This document shows positions 20,054 to 30,228 of a DNA stretch of 64,000 bases, one piece after another. Below the pieces are notes generated by a model. The model saw nothing but the letters and a program-made list of their open reading frames with translations. It was not told the DNA's origin and ran no database searches. Each line of letters begins with the position of its first letter. Within the stretch, counting starts at the first letter, position 1. Source of the DNA: Woeseiaceae bacterium (lineage in GTDB: Bacteria; Pseudomonadota; Gammaproteobacteria; Steroidobacterales; Woeseiaceae). The translations under genes were made by a program, and so were the position numbers. Location of the stretch: contig JAJFKS010000033.1 in the NCBI GenBank assembly GCA_021773115.1, positions 372,001-436,000 on the forward strand. Direction: 5' to 3'.

Positions 20054-21018
20054 TACCGCCCCTCCTTTTTAAGCCGCTGCAACCAGGACACCAGGCCTTT
20101 ACTGTTGAGCACAATATCAACGTCGAGGACCGAATGCATCGTCTCGTCGTCACCGCTCCAGCCGTGAGCGCGGAGGCGCGCCGACAGGTGTTCCCAAACC
20201 GCCGTCTGGATGGGTGGGAGCGGGTCGTCGTTGTCAATTTGAGCCATTGCGAGCTCAGCGAAACAATCAATATCTGCATGCATATCGGCCGCGAGGCGCG
20301 GCAGGTCGCCGACTCGACTGTAGTGCGTCAGGTAAAGCTGTAAGGGTTCACAACCCATGATGCGATCGATCGAAACATGCGCCGCGATCGGATCGAACTG
20401 CGTCGGTGTTGTCGTTGGAAATATGAACTCCCCACTTGCCGTGTCGAGTTCGCGATAGGAAACGCCGAAACTATCGCCGGTGAAAACGCCGCGGGAAGCG
20501 GGGTCATTCAGGCTGTAGTGGTGCAACGCGTGTCCTTCGGTGTAGAGCGTTTGCAGCTTTCGGCTACCGAGTGTGTACCACGCGGCATCGGCGGCAAGCT
20601 CGACACGCCGTTCTTCGATTGGCTGCAAGCGACCGTACATGGTTCGCGTTTCCTCAACGCCGTACACCGCTTGGGTGCCAGCCATGAGTCGCGACGGATC
20701 GATCATGTGCGGTGCGCCACGCGGATGAATTACGCAGCGTGCATTGGGCAATGCCTGCATCAGCTTGCCGGCGCCGCCCGCGTGATCAAGGTGAACATGC
20801 GTCAGGAATACAAAATCGACATCACCGACATCGAGACTTTCCTGCCGCAATGCATCGAGAAGCAATGCAACGCTATCATTGGTACCGGTGTCGACGAAGG
20901 CCGCACGGCCGGAATCAACGATCAGGTGACTCGCGTCCTGCATTGGGCGCATGTATTCGGTGTCGATGGCGACGATGCTGCCATCGAGCCGGGTCGTTGT
21001 TGCACGCGCGCCTGGCAC
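20053..21018 (-). CDS. Metallo-beta-lactamase-fold hydrolase
   Basis: The 321-residue protein has the binuclear metal motif THVHLDHAGG, the preceding strand FVDTGTNDS, a GHALHHYS segment (third metal His), FTGDSFGVSYRE (bridging Asp) and LYLTHYSRVGD (last His). It is a complete MBL-fold hydrolase of the thioesterase/glyoxalase II-like type. The substrate cannot be read from sequence. Sitting between a cytochrome c and an acrylyl-CoA reductase, it might act on a thioester of the same pathway. It has no signal peptide, so it is cytoplasmic. Confidence 0.85.
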   Translation of the reverse strand: MPGARATTTRLDGSIVAIDTEYMRPMQDASHLIVDSGRAAFVDTGTNDSVALLLDALRQESLDVGDVDFVFLTHVHLDHAGGAGKLMQALPNARCVIHPRGAPHMIDPSRLMAGTQAVYGVEETRTMYGRLQPIEERRVELAADAAWYTLGSRKLQTLYTEGHALHHYSLNDPASRGVFTGDSFGVSYRELDTASGEFIFPTTTPTQFDPIAAHVSIDRIMGCEPLQLYLTHYSRVGDLPRLAADMHADIDCFAELAMAQIDNDDPLPPIQTAVWEHLSARLRAHGWSGDDETMHSVLDVDIVLNSKGLVSWLQRLKKEGR

Positions 21019-21026
21019 GGTTTCGA

Positions 21027-21656
21027 TTATTTGTCTTCGGTCGTTTCGAGGCCGTCAAGATTCGCGAAATAGTGTGCGAGGACCTCGAGGTCTTCGTCGG
21101 CAAGCAGCATCGCCTGAGCACTCATCAGTGGATCCGTGCGTGTTCCGTCGCGGTATTTCTCCAGGGCATGCACAAGGTAGTCTTCGTGCTGTCCCGCAAT
21201 TGTCGGCCAGACGGCGTTGACGCTGACACCGTTCGGCCCATGGCAGGCAGTGCAGGCCTGCGCCGAGTCGGGGCGGGATTTTTCCGCTGTTGCCGTATCG
21301 CTACCGCCAGCCGCAACGGCTTCTCCGCCGAGGCTTGCCAGATACGCGGCGACATCGTCAATTTGCTGGTCGGTGAGGCTTTGAGCCTGCGCGATCATCG
21401 TCGGATGGTTCCGCGTACCGTTGCGGTAGCCCTCCAGTGCAACCACCAGATAAGCCGCCTTCTGGCCGCCGAGCTTTGGGACGCGGTAAGACGGGTAGGC
21501 ATTCCTGTAGCCGTCGATGCCATGACAGCCAAGACAAGTGTAACCAAGCTCCTTGCCCGCCTCGACATCGCCGTTGGCAAGCGCCGGCTGCGCGATCAAG
21601 AGTGACAGAATCAAAGGCGCCGTAAAGCGGATCAGGTATGTGATGTTGGTAGTCAT
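21027..21656 (-). CDS. Diheme cytochrome c4-like protein
   Basis: The 209-residue protein has a signal peptide (about residues 1-28, ending PALA|NGD) and two heme-binding motifs, CLGCH in the first half and CTACH in the second. Each is followed by a conserved MIAQAQSL or LMSAQAMLL stretch that supplies the Met ligand. The two halves are similar, as expected for cytochrome c4, a periplasmic electron donor to terminal oxidases. It is first in a tight operon with the hydrolase (8 bases), acuI and the small membrane protein. The promoter must lie in 21657-21816, shared with the divergent DUF945 gene. Confidence 0.9.
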   Translation of the reverse strand: MTTNITYLIRFTAPLILSLLIAQPALANGDVEAGKELGYTCLGCHGIDGYRNAYPSYRVPKLGGQKAAYLVVALEGYRNGTRNHPTMIAQAQSLTDQQIDDVAAYLASLGGEAVAAGGSDTATAEKSRPDSAQACTACHGPNGVSVNAVWPTIAGQHEDYLVHALEKYRDGTRTDPLMSAQAMLLADEDLEVLAHYFANLDGLETTEDK

Positions 21657-21816
21657 TTGATAATTCTGCTTTTTCTTGCATCGGGCCGCACCCGAAGCAT
21701 TGTTTGAGGCCGCTATGGTAGTGACACTGGCGAAGGATTTCTAGCGCCAGCGAACAGTAAATTGGAGCGGGCATGCTAGCATCGGCGCGATCTCCATCCT
21801 TGACAGAGGAACCGCG

Positions 21817-23136
21817 GTGAAAAAAAGCATAATTGCACTGATCCTGGCGGCCGTACTGGTAATCATCGTATCACCGGGCATTATTGGCGGGCTGGCCGAG
21901 CGCAGCGTCGACAAAAACCTCGATTGGGCAGCGACGGAAAGCGGCGAACTCGTCGTTACCTCCGGCTCATTTGAGCGCAGCTGGTTCTCGTCAGAGGGGC
22001 AGCACCGCGTCGAGCTCGGCAATGGTCAGTTACGTGCCGCGCTGACCGCTGCGGCGGGCGCCGACAACGATGATAATATTCCGGTCCTGCTGATTAATAC
22101 GCACCTCGATCACGGCCTGATCCCGGTCTCATCAATGTCTCGCGAACAGGGCTCGCTGGCGCCCGGCCTCGGCAGCGCCGTGTCGACAATGATGATCCAG
22201 TATGACAACGGCGAAAGCTTTGAAATACCGGGCACGATTTACAGCAAGGTTGGACTCGGCGGTGGATTCGATTCGCGCTACGTGCTGGAGGCCGGCTCGA
22301 AGATTGTCGACGACGGCGAAATCACCTGGCAAGCATCGACCCTGAACGTCTCTGCCAACGGCGTGAGCGGCAAGGTCCGGTTCGATGGCAATTTCGGCGC
22401 CATGACCTTCGGTGATCGCCAACAACGGGTGTCCATTGACGGCGGCACCATCGAGGGCGCGCAGGAAAAAACGCAATACGGCTTCAATGTCGGAACCCTT
22501 GACGCGGTCATAGGGCCGATGGCGGTCAATGTCAGCGATATGGCGGTTGGTGGAAATCAGGGCATGAAGCTGAGCGCGTCGTCCTCCGTCGACGGCGGCC
22601 TGACCGCCGCTGACATGCACATGGAGGTCAACGGACAGAATATTCCTCAGTTTGGTGAGCTGTCGATCGTCACTGACCTTAAGTTCTCCGACATCGACGC
22701 CGCGGCGCTCGGCGCTCTCGACAAGCGCCTCACGGAGTTTGTCGATCCGGTGAACCCAAACCAGGCGGTGGCCGAGGCCGAAAAAGAATTCAAGGATCTG
22801 GTCGCAGCGGGATTCAATGTTCACGTGGAGCGCCTGAACTTCGCGCTGCCGATGGGAACGATTGAATCGAGTTTGTCCGTTGTCGTTCCGAAAAGCGATC
22901 GCGCTTCGTTTGAGTGGACCTCGTTATTGCTCAGCACTGAAGCCACGTTCAATGTTTCGATACCGGAGGCGCTGATACAACAGGCTACATCGATGGACCC
23001 GCAAGTCGGAACAATCGTCGCACTGGGATACCTGTCGAAACAGGGCGACGTCTACGTGATGGATGCGAAGTTCAAAAGCGGGCTAATCAATATTAACGGC
23101 GCACCGATTCCGATACCTCTAGGGATGTTTCAGTAA
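21817..23136 (+). CDS. DUF945 (YdgA-like) protein
   Basis: The 439-residue protein starts at GTG 21817, with AGAGGA just upstream. It has an N-terminal membrane anchor or signal (residues 4-25, IIALILAAVLVIIVSPGIIGGL) and then a long beta-rich region with AERSVDK...SGSFERSWFSSEGQHRVEL, typical of DUF945/YdgA. The role of the family is not established. It is divergent from the cytochrome gene and convergent with the peptide transporter ATPase, overlapping that gene's end by 18 bases. No terminator is therefore possible between the two stops. Confidence 0.8.
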   Translation: MKKSIIALILAAVLVIIVSPGIIGGLAERSVDKNLDWAATESGELVVTSGSFERSWFSSEGQHRVELGNGQLRAALTAAAGADNDDNIPVLLINTHLDHGLIPVSSMSREQGSLAPGLGSAVSTMMIQYDNGESFEIPGTIYSKVGLGGGFDSRYVLEAGSKIVDDGEITWQASTLNVSANGVSGKVRFDGNFGAMTFGDRQQRVSIDGGTIEGAQEKTQYGFNVGTLDAVIGPMAVNVSDMAVGGNQGMKLSASSSVDGGLTAADMHMEVNGQNIPQFGELSIVTDLKFSDIDAAALGALDKRLTEFVDPVNPNQAVAEAEKEFKDLVAAGFNVHVERLNFALPMGTIESSLSVVVPKSDRASFEWTSLLLSTEATFNVSIPEALIQQATSMDPQVGTIVALGYLSKQGDVYVMDAKFKSGLININGAPIPIPLGMFQ

Positions 23137-24873
23137 CACTTCCGCGTGGTGACAGGCGACGCGAACACCGGCTATCTCGCGCAGCAGAGGTCGTTTGTCA
23201 CTGCAGACGCCGTCGGCAAATTTGCAGCGCGGGTGAAACACGCAACCGGACGGTGGCGACAGTAAAGACGGTACCTCACCTTTGATTGGTGCTGCGTGCG
23301 TCGGCACCAGCGGGTCCGGAACCGGTGACGCATCCAGCAGCGCTCGCGTATAAGGGTGGCGCGGCTCGGAAAACAGCAGGGCGGTGTCGGCAACCTCGAG
23401 CAGGCGGCCGAGATACAAGACGGCCACACGGTGGCTGATGGACCGCACCACTGCGAGGTCGTGCGAAATAAAAATAATCGACAGACCGGATTCGCGTTGC
23501 ACCGCCCTAAGGAGCTCAAGCACCTGGTCCCGGGCAGACCCGTCCAGCGCCGCGACGGCTTCGTCGCAAATCAGGATCTTCGGCTCAAGTATCAGCGATC
23601 TCGCGATCGCGACACGCTGCGCCTGCCCGCCTGACAGTTGATGTGGAAAGCGGTGCAGGAAGCTTTCATTCAAGCCGACCTTCTTCAAGATTGCAACCAC
23701 GCGTGCGAGTCGTACCTGTGCCGTTTGTTCGCCTGCGTGCACCCTGAGCGGCTCACTCACAATCGACTGTACGCGCATCTGCGGGTTAAGCGCGCTCACC
23801 GGATCCTGAAAGACCAGTTGCAGATCGCGGCGCTGCGCAGCCGCGCGCGTCTGTACCGCACCCTCAAGCAGCTGTCCGGCATAGACCACTCGACCGGCGT
23901 GCATTGGGATAAGGCCCAGCAGCGCGCGCACCAGGCTCGTCTTCCCGGAACCTGATTCGCCGACGATGGCCAGTGTCTCCGCTTGGCGCAATGACAGCGT
24001 GACGTCCAGAACCGCACGCAATTCGCGGTGGCTTGCGTCGCGATAGCTGACGCTCGCGCCTTCCACGCTCAGCACCGTCTTGCCTTCAGCCGGAGGCAAT
24101 ATCGCGCCTCGATCGATGCGCGGGGCAAACTTCAGCAGCCGTTTCATCGAGTCGCTTGCGGGTGCGGCAAACATGGCGCCGGTTGGGCCGGACTCGACCA
24201 GCTTGCCGGCCTCGAAAACCAGCAGCCGCTCGCAGCGACCCGCAACGATGCCGAGGTCGTGTGTAATCAGCAGCAATGCCGTGTCGTCGCGCAGCTCCTC
24301 AAGGAGCTCGAGAATTTGTGCCTGGACCGTCACGTCGAGAGCGGTTGTCGGCTCATCGGCGATCAGCAGGTCCGGCCTGGCGATGAGGGCCGAGGCGATC
24401 ATCGCGCGCTGCCGCATGCCGCCGGATAATTGATGAGGATAGGCGTGGAATTGTTGCTTCGGGTCCGGCAGTCCGACGCGCGCAAGCATCGCAATCACTT
24501 TTTCATCCGCATCGGTGCCGCGCGCCAAATTGTGTTGCAGCAATATCTGCCGTAACTGCTGGCCGATACGAAGATACGGATTCAGTGCCTGCATCGGATC
24601 CTGGAAAACGATACTGATGCGCGTCGCGCGGATTTCATCAAGCTGTCGCTGACTGGTGTTCGCAATTTCAGCACCATCGAAGCGGATGCTTCCCGACACA
24701 CTCGCGTCGCGCGGCAACAGGCCAAGCAGCGCCAGCGCGGTTTGTGATTTGCCGCAACCGGATTCGCCGACGAGACCAACGGACTCACTGCGTCGAACGA
24801 CAAAACTCACATCATCAACCACGGCGGTGTCACCGTAGCAAATGCGCAGGTTGTTGACCTCCAGCAGGCTCAC
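23119..24873 (-). CDS. Peptide ABC importer, fused double ATP-binding protein
   Basis: The 584-residue protein joins two complete ABC ATPase domains, equivalent to DppD and DppF in one chain (as in YejF/GsiA). Domain 1 has [27 protein letters not shown] and [13 protein letters not shown]. Domain 2 has [31 protein letters not shown] and [13 protein letters not shown]. The C-terminal oligopeptide-transporter extension ([17 protein letters not shown], then [14 protein letters not shown]) is present. Its ATG overlaps the permease stop by 4 bases. It energises uptake of peptides or similar solutes; substrate unknown. Confidence 0.95.
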   Translation of the reverse strand: MSLLEVNNLRICYGDTAVVDDVSFVVRRSESVGLVGESGCGKSQTALALLGLLPRDASVSGSIRFDGAEIANTSQRQLDEIRATRISIVFQDPMQALNPYLRIGQQLRQILLQHNLARGTDADEKVIAMLARVGLPDPKQQFHAYPHQLSGGMRQRAMIASALIARPDLLIADEPTTALDVTVQAQILELLEELRDDTALLLITHDLGIVAGRCERLLVFEAGKLVESGPTGAMFAAPASDSMKRLLKFAPRIDRGAILPPAEGKTVLSVEGASVSYRDASHRELRAVLDVTLSLRQAETLAIVGESGSGKTSLVRALLGLIPMHAGRVVYAGQLLEGAVQTRAAAQRRDLQLVFQDPVSALNPQMRVQSIVSEPLRVHAGEQTAQVRLARVVAILKKVGLNESFLHRFPHQLSGGQAQRVAIARSLILEPKILICDEAVAALDGSARDQVLELLRAVQRESGLSIIFISHDLAVVRSISHRVAVLYLGRLLEVADTALLFSEPRHPYTRALLDASPVPDPLVPTHAAPIKGEVPSLLSPPSGCVFHPRCKFADGVCSDKRPLLREIAGVRVACHHAEVLLKHP

Positions 24874-25667
24874 TGCGAATGCCTTGCATCAAAAAAATCG
24901 CGCAACGCATCGCCGAGAAAATTGAAGCACATCAGCATTGCTGCCAACAGCGTCGCCGGAATCAGCAACATCCAGGGTGCAGCTTCCATCTGCTTTACGC
25001 CGCCGTTGACGAGCGAGCCGAGTGAGGTTTGTGGCTCCTGAACCCCGAGGCCAAGAAAGCTCAGGAATGACTCAACCAGAATCGCCTGCGGAATCGTCAG
25101 CGTTACGTAAACGATGACGATGCCGAGCAGGTTGGGCGCGATGTGTCGAAAGATAATTCTTGCGGTACTGACACCGGTCAGGCGCGCAGCGTCGACAAAC
25201 TCGCGCTCGCGAAGGCTCAGGGTTTGTCCGCGCACAATGCGCGCCATATCCAGCCAGTTGATCGCGCCAATAGCGACGAAAATCAACAGAAAGTTTCGCT
25301 CGAAGGCGACCATCAGCAAGATGACAAGGAAGATAAAAGGCAGCGCGTACAAGGTATCCACGATGCGCATCATCACCGCATCAACACGGCCACCAACGTA
25401 GCCCGCTATCGCGCCGTAACTCACGCCGATAATCAGACTGACGAGGCTCGCGACAACCGCAACCAGCAATGTGATGCGAATGCCGAGCAGCGTGCGTACA
25501 AACAAGTCACGGCCGAACTCATCGGTACCGAAATAATGCGCCTCGACAAAACCCGGCGCACGCAGTATCGCGTCGAAGTTGGTGTCCTGGAACGCGTATG
25601 GGCTGATCCAGGGCCCAACGATTGCCAGCAGCAGCACGAAAAGTAACAAACCGGCGCTCCACTTCAT
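24870..25667 (-). CDS. Peptide ABC importer, permease (DppC/OppC type)
   Basis: Inner-membrane permease of 265 residues. It shows the N-terminal helix, the characteristic loop HYFGTDEFGRDLFVRTLLGIRITLL and the cytoplasmic ATPase-coupling loop REREFVDAARLTGVSTARIIFRHIAPN (EAA motif). The C-terminus ends with the helix before LGDALRDFFDARH. It overlaps both neighbours by 4 bases, so the transporter genes are translationally coupled. It pairs with the DppB-type permease to form the channel. Confidence 0.94.
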   Translation of the reverse strand: MKWSAGLLLFVLLLAIVGPWISPYAFQDTNFDAILRAPGFVEAHYFGTDEFGRDLFVRTLLGIRITLLVAVVASLVSLIIGVSYGAIAGYVGGRVDAVMMRIVDTLYALPFIFLVILLMVAFERNFLLIFVAIGAINWLDMARIVRGQTLSLREREFVDAARLTGVSTARIIFRHIAPNLLGIVIVYVTLTIPQAILVESFLSFLGLGVQEPQTSLGSLVNGGVKQMEAAPWMLLIPATLLAAMLMCFNFLGDALRDFFDARHSQ

Positions 25668-26587
25668 TGCTGGCGCACCCGCGGATCGATAACGCCATAG
25701 AGAACATCAACAATCAGGTTCAGTGCGATGATCAGCGTTGCGTAAAATATGACGATGCCAAGCACCAGCGTGTAATCACGATTCAACGCACCCTGCACGA
25801 ACGAGGCGCCCAGCCCCGGGATGCCGAACACCTGTTCGACGACAACCGAGCCGGTGAGAATTGCCGCGATTGCCGGCCCCATGTAGGACAACACCGGCAA
25901 CATCGCCGGCTTCAGTGCGTGGACGCGAATAATGCTGCGTGTGCCCAGTCCCTGCGCGCGCGCGGTACGAATGAAATCACGACCGAGAACATCGATCATG
26001 CTGGCGCGGGTGAGGCGCGCGATGTACGCGATTTGTGGCAGCGCGAGTGTGATGACTGGCAGCACATACTTGGCCGCTCCCGCCGAACCGCTCCAGCCTG
26101 CCGGGAGCCAGTGCAGTTTGACTGCCAGCAGCAATACCAGCACCGGAGCAACGACAAACACCGGAATCGAAATGCCCGTCATCGCGAAGCTCATTACGGC
26201 ACGGTCGGTCAGCGACCCTTGCCGGAGTGCTGCAAAGGTTCCCGCGCTAACCCCAACGAGCACGGCCAGCAGCATCGCCAGCGCACCGAGTTTAAGAGAC
26301 GCTGGAAAGCCGTGTCCGATCAACTCGGAAACGCTGTAATTCGGATAGCGAAATGATGGCCCGAGATCACCCTGAATCAGCCCGTAGAGGTAGCGGCCAA
26401 GTTGCTGCGGCAGGGGTTCATCAAGATGGTACGAAGCCTCGACCGTGGCCAGCACATCGGGATGCGGGGCGCGCTCGTCATCGAACGGGCCGCCAGGCGC
26501 AGCATGCACCATCAAAAAGGCCAGAACGATGACCAACAGCAAGGTTGGTATTGCCCACAGCAATCGGTGCAGCGCGTATCGCATCAT
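25664..26587 (-). CDS. Peptide ABC importer, permease (DppB/OppB type)
   Basis: The 307-residue permease begins MMRYALHRLLWAIPTLLLVIVLAFLMVHAAPGGPFD, the classic OppB/DppB start. It has the EAA-type loop DFIRTARAQGLGTRSIIRVHALKPAMLPVL and a last segment LNLIVDVLYGVIDPRVR. Six membrane helices are expected. It follows the binding-protein gene by 8 bases and overlaps the next permease by 4. Confidence 0.95.
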   Translation of the reverse strand: MMRYALHRLLWAIPTLLLVIVLAFLMVHAAPGGPFDDERAPHPDVLATVEASYHLDEPLPQQLGRYLYGLIQGDLGPSFRYPNYSVSELIGHGFPASLKLGALAMLLAVLVGVSAGTFAALRQGSLTDRAVMSFAMTGISIPVFVVAPVLVLLLAVKLHWLPAGWSGSAGAAKYVLPVITLALPQIAYIARLTRASMIDVLGRDFIRTARAQGLGTRSIIRVHALKPAMLPVLSYMGPAIAAILTGSVVVEQVFGIPGLGASFVQGALNRDYTLVLGIVIFYATLIIALNLIVDVLYGVIDPRVRQQ

Positions 26588-26595
26588 GGGACCGG

Positions 26596-28155
26596 CTAGT
26601 CAGCCGCCTTAAGACTGAGGTGCTGAGAGTAATGATAGTCGAGGAAGTTGTCGCCCCAGCCTTCGACTCGCGGGCTCACGAGATGCTTGCTGACATAAAA
26701 ATACAGGGGTATCACCGCATGATCCTCAAGTAGCACGCGCTCAGCCTCTTCGAGATAGACCCGGCGGAGGTCGGCGTCGACCTGTTGTGAGGCGCGTAAC
26801 ATCAGGTCATCAAACTCGTCGCTCGAATAGCCCGGTACGTTGGAGGGGCTGTCGCTTAGAAATACGCTCAGGAAGGTGTGCGCATCATCATAGTCGCCGA
26901 CCCAGCTTGATCGGAATACCTGGGTAAGCTCGCGCGCCTTCATGTTCGCCAGCAGCACCTGGAACTCTTCGTTCACCAGGGTCGCATCGAAACCCAGCGC
27001 GTCTCGCCACATCGACTGCACCGCAACGGCAATGGCGCGATGCGTGTCGCTGGTGTTGTAGCGGATCTCGACATCGAGCGGATTTTCGTCACTGTAACCC
27101 GCCTCCTTGTAGAGACGACGTGCGATCTGATTACGCTCGTCCTGCGTCAGGTCGGCATAACTGAACACCGTTGGAACATAATCGTTCACGCCGACCGGCA
27201 CCCAGCTGTAGGCCGGTGTCTCGCCGCGCCCGAGGACCTTGTCCACCAGCACCTCGCGATCGACAGCCATCGACAGCGCCTGCCGCAACTTTGGCTTGTC
27301 CCTGAACGGTGGCCTTGTGAGGTTGTAACCGTAGTAGTAAACATTCTGGTAGGGCGCGATGTGCAACTGCTCACCAAATTGTTTGCGAGTCTCGGCAAAG
27401 TTTTCGCTCGGCACGGTGCTGGTGATATCGATCTCGCCAGCTCGGTAGCGCGCGAGTTGTGTCGACTCCTGCACCAAAACCAGGTGCCGCACCTCGTCGA
27501 TCGCGGTGTTGGCGTTATTCCAGTAGTGCGGGTTTCGCTTCAAGGTCAGTAATGAGCCCGGCACCCATGCCTCAAGCGCGTACGCGCCGTTCGACACCAG
27601 GTTACCGGGTCGTGCAAACCGCTCGCCGTGTTCGGCAAACCCGCCGGCGTGCATCGGAAACGTTGCCGGGTGCGTCAGCAGACTCAACAGGTAGGGCGTT
27701 GGTTGCGCCAGGCTGATCAACAGCGTCTGATCGTCGAGCGCCTCGAGGCTGGTCACGTCACTCAGGAATTGTGCGTAGAAGGCGCCAGTCGCCGGCTCCT
27801 TGAGTCGTTTGACGGCGAAGCTAAAATCAGCGGCGGTAACCGGATCGCCATTCGACCACTTCGCGTCCGCGCGCAAATGAAACGTATAGCTCAGGCCGTC
27901 GTCCGCCATCTCCCAGGACTCGGCAACGCCGGGCGTCAATTCGCCGCTCGCGGTATGGCTGACCAGGCCTTCTCCGAGGTCGCGCAACACATCAAGTGCC
28001 TGCAGGCTGCGCGCCTTGTGAATATCCAGCGACTCCGGGTCGGTACTGATCGCGCGACTCAGTACGCTACTTCGTTGGTCGGAATCGTCGGAGCTGCCAC
28101 ACGCCGTCATCGCGAGCAACACCAAGACCGGCAAATAGTGGTTTAGCAATTTCAT
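26596..28155 (-). CDS. Peptide ABC importer, substrate-binding lipoprotein (SBP family 5)
   Basis: The 519-residue OppA/DppA-like protein has a lipoprotein signal ending MTAC (lipid Cys about residue 19), so it is anchored to the membrane. Family features include the N-terminal STDPESLDIHKA, ESWEMADDGLSYTFHLRADAKWSNGDPVTAADFSFAVKRL, and PFRDKPKLRQALSMAVDREVLV. The ligand cannot be read from sequence. It is first in the four-gene transporter operon and starts 34 bases after mnmG, so it may be read from the mnmG promoter as well. Confidence 0.94.
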   Translation of the reverse strand: MKLLNHYLPVLVLLAMTACGSSDDSDQRSSVLSRAISTDPESLDIHKARSLQALDVLRDLGEGLVSHTASGELTPGVAESWEMADDGLSYTFHLRADAKWSNGDPVTAADFSFAVKRLKEPATGAFYAQFLSDVTSLEALDDQTLLISLAQPTPYLLSLLTHPATFPMHAGGFAEHGERFARPGNLVSNGAYALEAWVPGSLLTLKRNPHYWNNANTAIDEVRHLVLVQESTQLARYRAGEIDITSTVPSENFAETRKQFGEQLHIAPYQNVYYYGYNLTRPPFRDKPKLRQALSMAVDREVLVDKVLGRGETPAYSWVPVGVNDYVPTVFSYADLTQDERNQIARRLYKEAGYSDENPLDVEIRYNTSDTHRAIAVAVQSMWRDALGFDATLVNEEFQVLLANMKARELTQVFRSSWVGDYDDAHTFLSVFLSDSPSNVPGYSSDEFDDLMLRASQQVDADLRRVYLEEAERVLLEDHAVIPLYFYVSKHLVSPRVEGWGDNFLDYHYSQHLSLKAAD

Positions 28156-28189
28156 GCGCCAAGCATACCTGAAGCGCTGACCGTCAATG

Positions 28190-30091
28190 TCAGGCGCTCT
28201 TTCTAAGTTGCCGCTTCTTGATATGAATCATTAACAGGGAAACCGCCGACGGCGTCATGCCCTCCAGGCGCGACGCCTGACCTAATGTGACCGGGCGTGC
28301 CGCCAGTAGTTTTTGCCGCGCCTCGTTCGACAGCCCATCGACGGTCTCGTAATCGATGTCCTCGGGCAGTCGCAGCGACTCCTGGCTTGCCTGCTTCGCG
28401 ATTTCGCGTTGCTGGCGTTCGATGTAGCCGCTGTATTTCGCCTGCACTTCGAGTTGCAATTCAACCTGCTCGCGTTGTTCATCGCTGACAAGCATGCTCG
28501 CGTCGAAATGGCCGACGTTTGAAATCCCGGCGAGCGCCACATAGTCGAGTTCCGGACGGCGCAACAAATCGGCCGCGGTACTTTCCCGACTCAGGGCTTT
28601 GCCGACGATGATGACGTCGTTCTCGCTCATCGTCACAGGCCGAACCATGATCGATTTCAATCGTGCCTGCTCTTTTTCCACCGCCTCACACTTGGCATTG
28701 AATATCGACCAGCGCTCGTCACCGACCAGGCCCATCTCACGACCGACCGGCGTCAGGCGCAGATCGGCGTTGTCCTCGCGCAGCGTCAGTCGATACTCGG
28801 CACGACTGGTGAACATCCGGTACGGCTCGCTCACGCCGCGCGTAATGAGGTCATCAATCAAGACTCCGATGTAGGCCTCGTGGCGCTGCGGGAACCACTC
28901 GTCGAGCTGTTGCGCCTTTCGCGCTGCGTTGATGCCCGCGAGCAAGCCTTGCGCACCGGCTTCTTCATAGCCGGTCGTGCCATTAATCTGGCCCGCAAAA
29001 TAAAGTCCATCGACGTGCCTGGTTTCGAGTGTTGGCTTTAGGTCTCGAGGATCAAAATAGTCATATTCAATGGCATAACCTGGCTGCGTGATTTCCGCGT
29101 TTTCGAAACCAGCGATCGAACGTACGAACTCGACCTGTGTTGCCTGCGGCAGGCTGGTCGATATGCCATTTGGATAAACGACGCTCGTTGTGAGTCCTTC
29201 CGGCTCGACAAAAATCTGGTGCGAGGTCTTGTCCGCGAAACGCACGACCTTGTCTTCAACCGACGGGCAATAGCGTGGCCCGACACCTTCTATCATGCCG
29301 CTGTACATGGGCGACTCGCCAAGCGCGCCGCGAATAATGTCATGTGTTTTTTCGCTGGTGTGCGTGATGTGGCAGCAAATTTGTTTCGGGTGATCGCGTC
29401 GACGACCGAGAAACGAGAATACCGGCATCGGCTCATCGCCTGCCTGTTCCTGCATGACGTCGTAGTTCAGGGTCTTGCCGTCAAGTCGTGGCGGCGTGCC
29501 GGTTTTCAGGCGCGCTACGCGAAACGGCATCTCGCGCAGCCGGGCCGCGAGCTTGTTCGACGGTGCATCGCCGACGCGCCCGCCCGCCGTCTCGGTTCGT
29601 CCGATCAAGATACGACCGGCGAGGAAGGTGCCAACCGTCAGCACAACCGTGCTGGCGTGAAAGCGCTGCTCGCCGTCGCAGACGACACCTGTGACTTGTG
29701 CGCCATCGATCATGAGGTCATCAACAGATGCCTCGAAAACGCTCAGGTTTGACTGCCCCTCGATGATCGCGCGGATCGCCTGACGATACAGTTGCCGGTC
29801 AGCCTGCGCGCGTGTCGCCCGGACGGCGGGGCCCTTGCTCGCATTCAGTGTTCGAAACTGGATACCGGCAACATCAATAGCCGCGGCCATCGCACCGCCA
29901 AGGGCGTCGATTTCCCGCGTCAGGTGACCCTTGCCGATACCGCCAATCGCGGGATTGCAACTCATCTGGCCCAGCGTCTCGACATTTTGCGTAACCAGCA
30001 GTGTGCGCGAGCCTGCCCGTGCGGCAGCCAGTGAGGCCTCCGTGCCGGCGTGTCCGCCGCCGATGACAATGACATCAAAGCGTTCGGTCAT
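28190..30091 (-). CDS. mnmG: tRNA uridine-5-carboxymethylaminomethyl modification protein MnmG
   Basis: FAD-dependent partner of MnmE (GidA) in forming cmnm5U at the wobble position of certain tRNAs. The ATG at 30091 ([20 protein letters not shown]) is chosen because it starts directly with the FAD-binding GxGxxG motif. The longer in-frame ORF to 30196 adds 35 unrelated residues. The 633-residue protein has [32 protein letters not shown] and the C-terminal [15 protein letters not shown]. It is separated from mnmE and rsmG by accessory genes, unlike the usual clustered order. Confidence 0.98.
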   Translation of the reverse strand: MTERFDVIVIGGGHAGTEASLAAARAGSRTLLVTQNVETLGQMSCNPAIGGIGKGHLTREIDALGGAMAAAIDVAGIQFRTLNASKGPAVRATRAQADRQLYRQAIRAIIEGQSNLSVFEASVDDLMIDGAQVTGVVCDGEQRFHASTVVLTVGTFLAGRILIGRTETAGGRVGDAPSNKLAARLREMPFRVARLKTGTPPRLDGKTLNYDVMQEQAGDEPMPVFSFLGRRRDHPKQICCHITHTSEKTHDIIRGALGESPMYSGMIEGVGPRYCPSVEDKVVRFADKTSHQIFVEPEGLTTSVVYPNGISTSLPQATQVEFVRSIAGFENAEITQPGYAIEYDYFDPRDLKPTLETRHVDGLYFAGQINGTTGYEEAGAQGLLAGINAARKAQQLDEWFPQRHEAYIGVLIDDLITRGVSEPYRMFTSRAEYRLTLREDNADLRLTPVGREMGLVGDERWSIFNAKCEAVEKEQARLKSIMVRPVTMSENDVIIVGKALSRESTAADLLRRPELDYVALAGISNVGHFDASMLVSDEQREQVELQLEVQAKYSGYIERQQREIAKQASQESLRLPEDIDYETVDGLSNEARQKLLAARPVTLGQASRLEGMTPSAVSLLMIHIKKRQLRKSA

Positions 30092-30228
30092 AGTGGTCAA
30101 AAAATAAGCAGTCTGGGGGGCGCATTCTAGTCGCTGGGCCGGTCCGGTGCTATAGATTTGGCCGCTACACTTTACTCTTTCCCGGTCCTTGGCCAAGATA
30201 GCGCGCTGTTTCGCGCGCCGAGGATTAC

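Noticed and set aside
22817..22832. parS-like TGTTCACGTGGA in the DUF945 gene
   Set aside because: One base short in the core and not palindromic over 16 bp, unlike the recF sites.
30199..30220. GCGCGC...GCGCGC hairpin considered as terminator
   Set aside because: It sits in the leader just before the hydrolase start, without a T-run, and nothing transcribed toward it needs termination.
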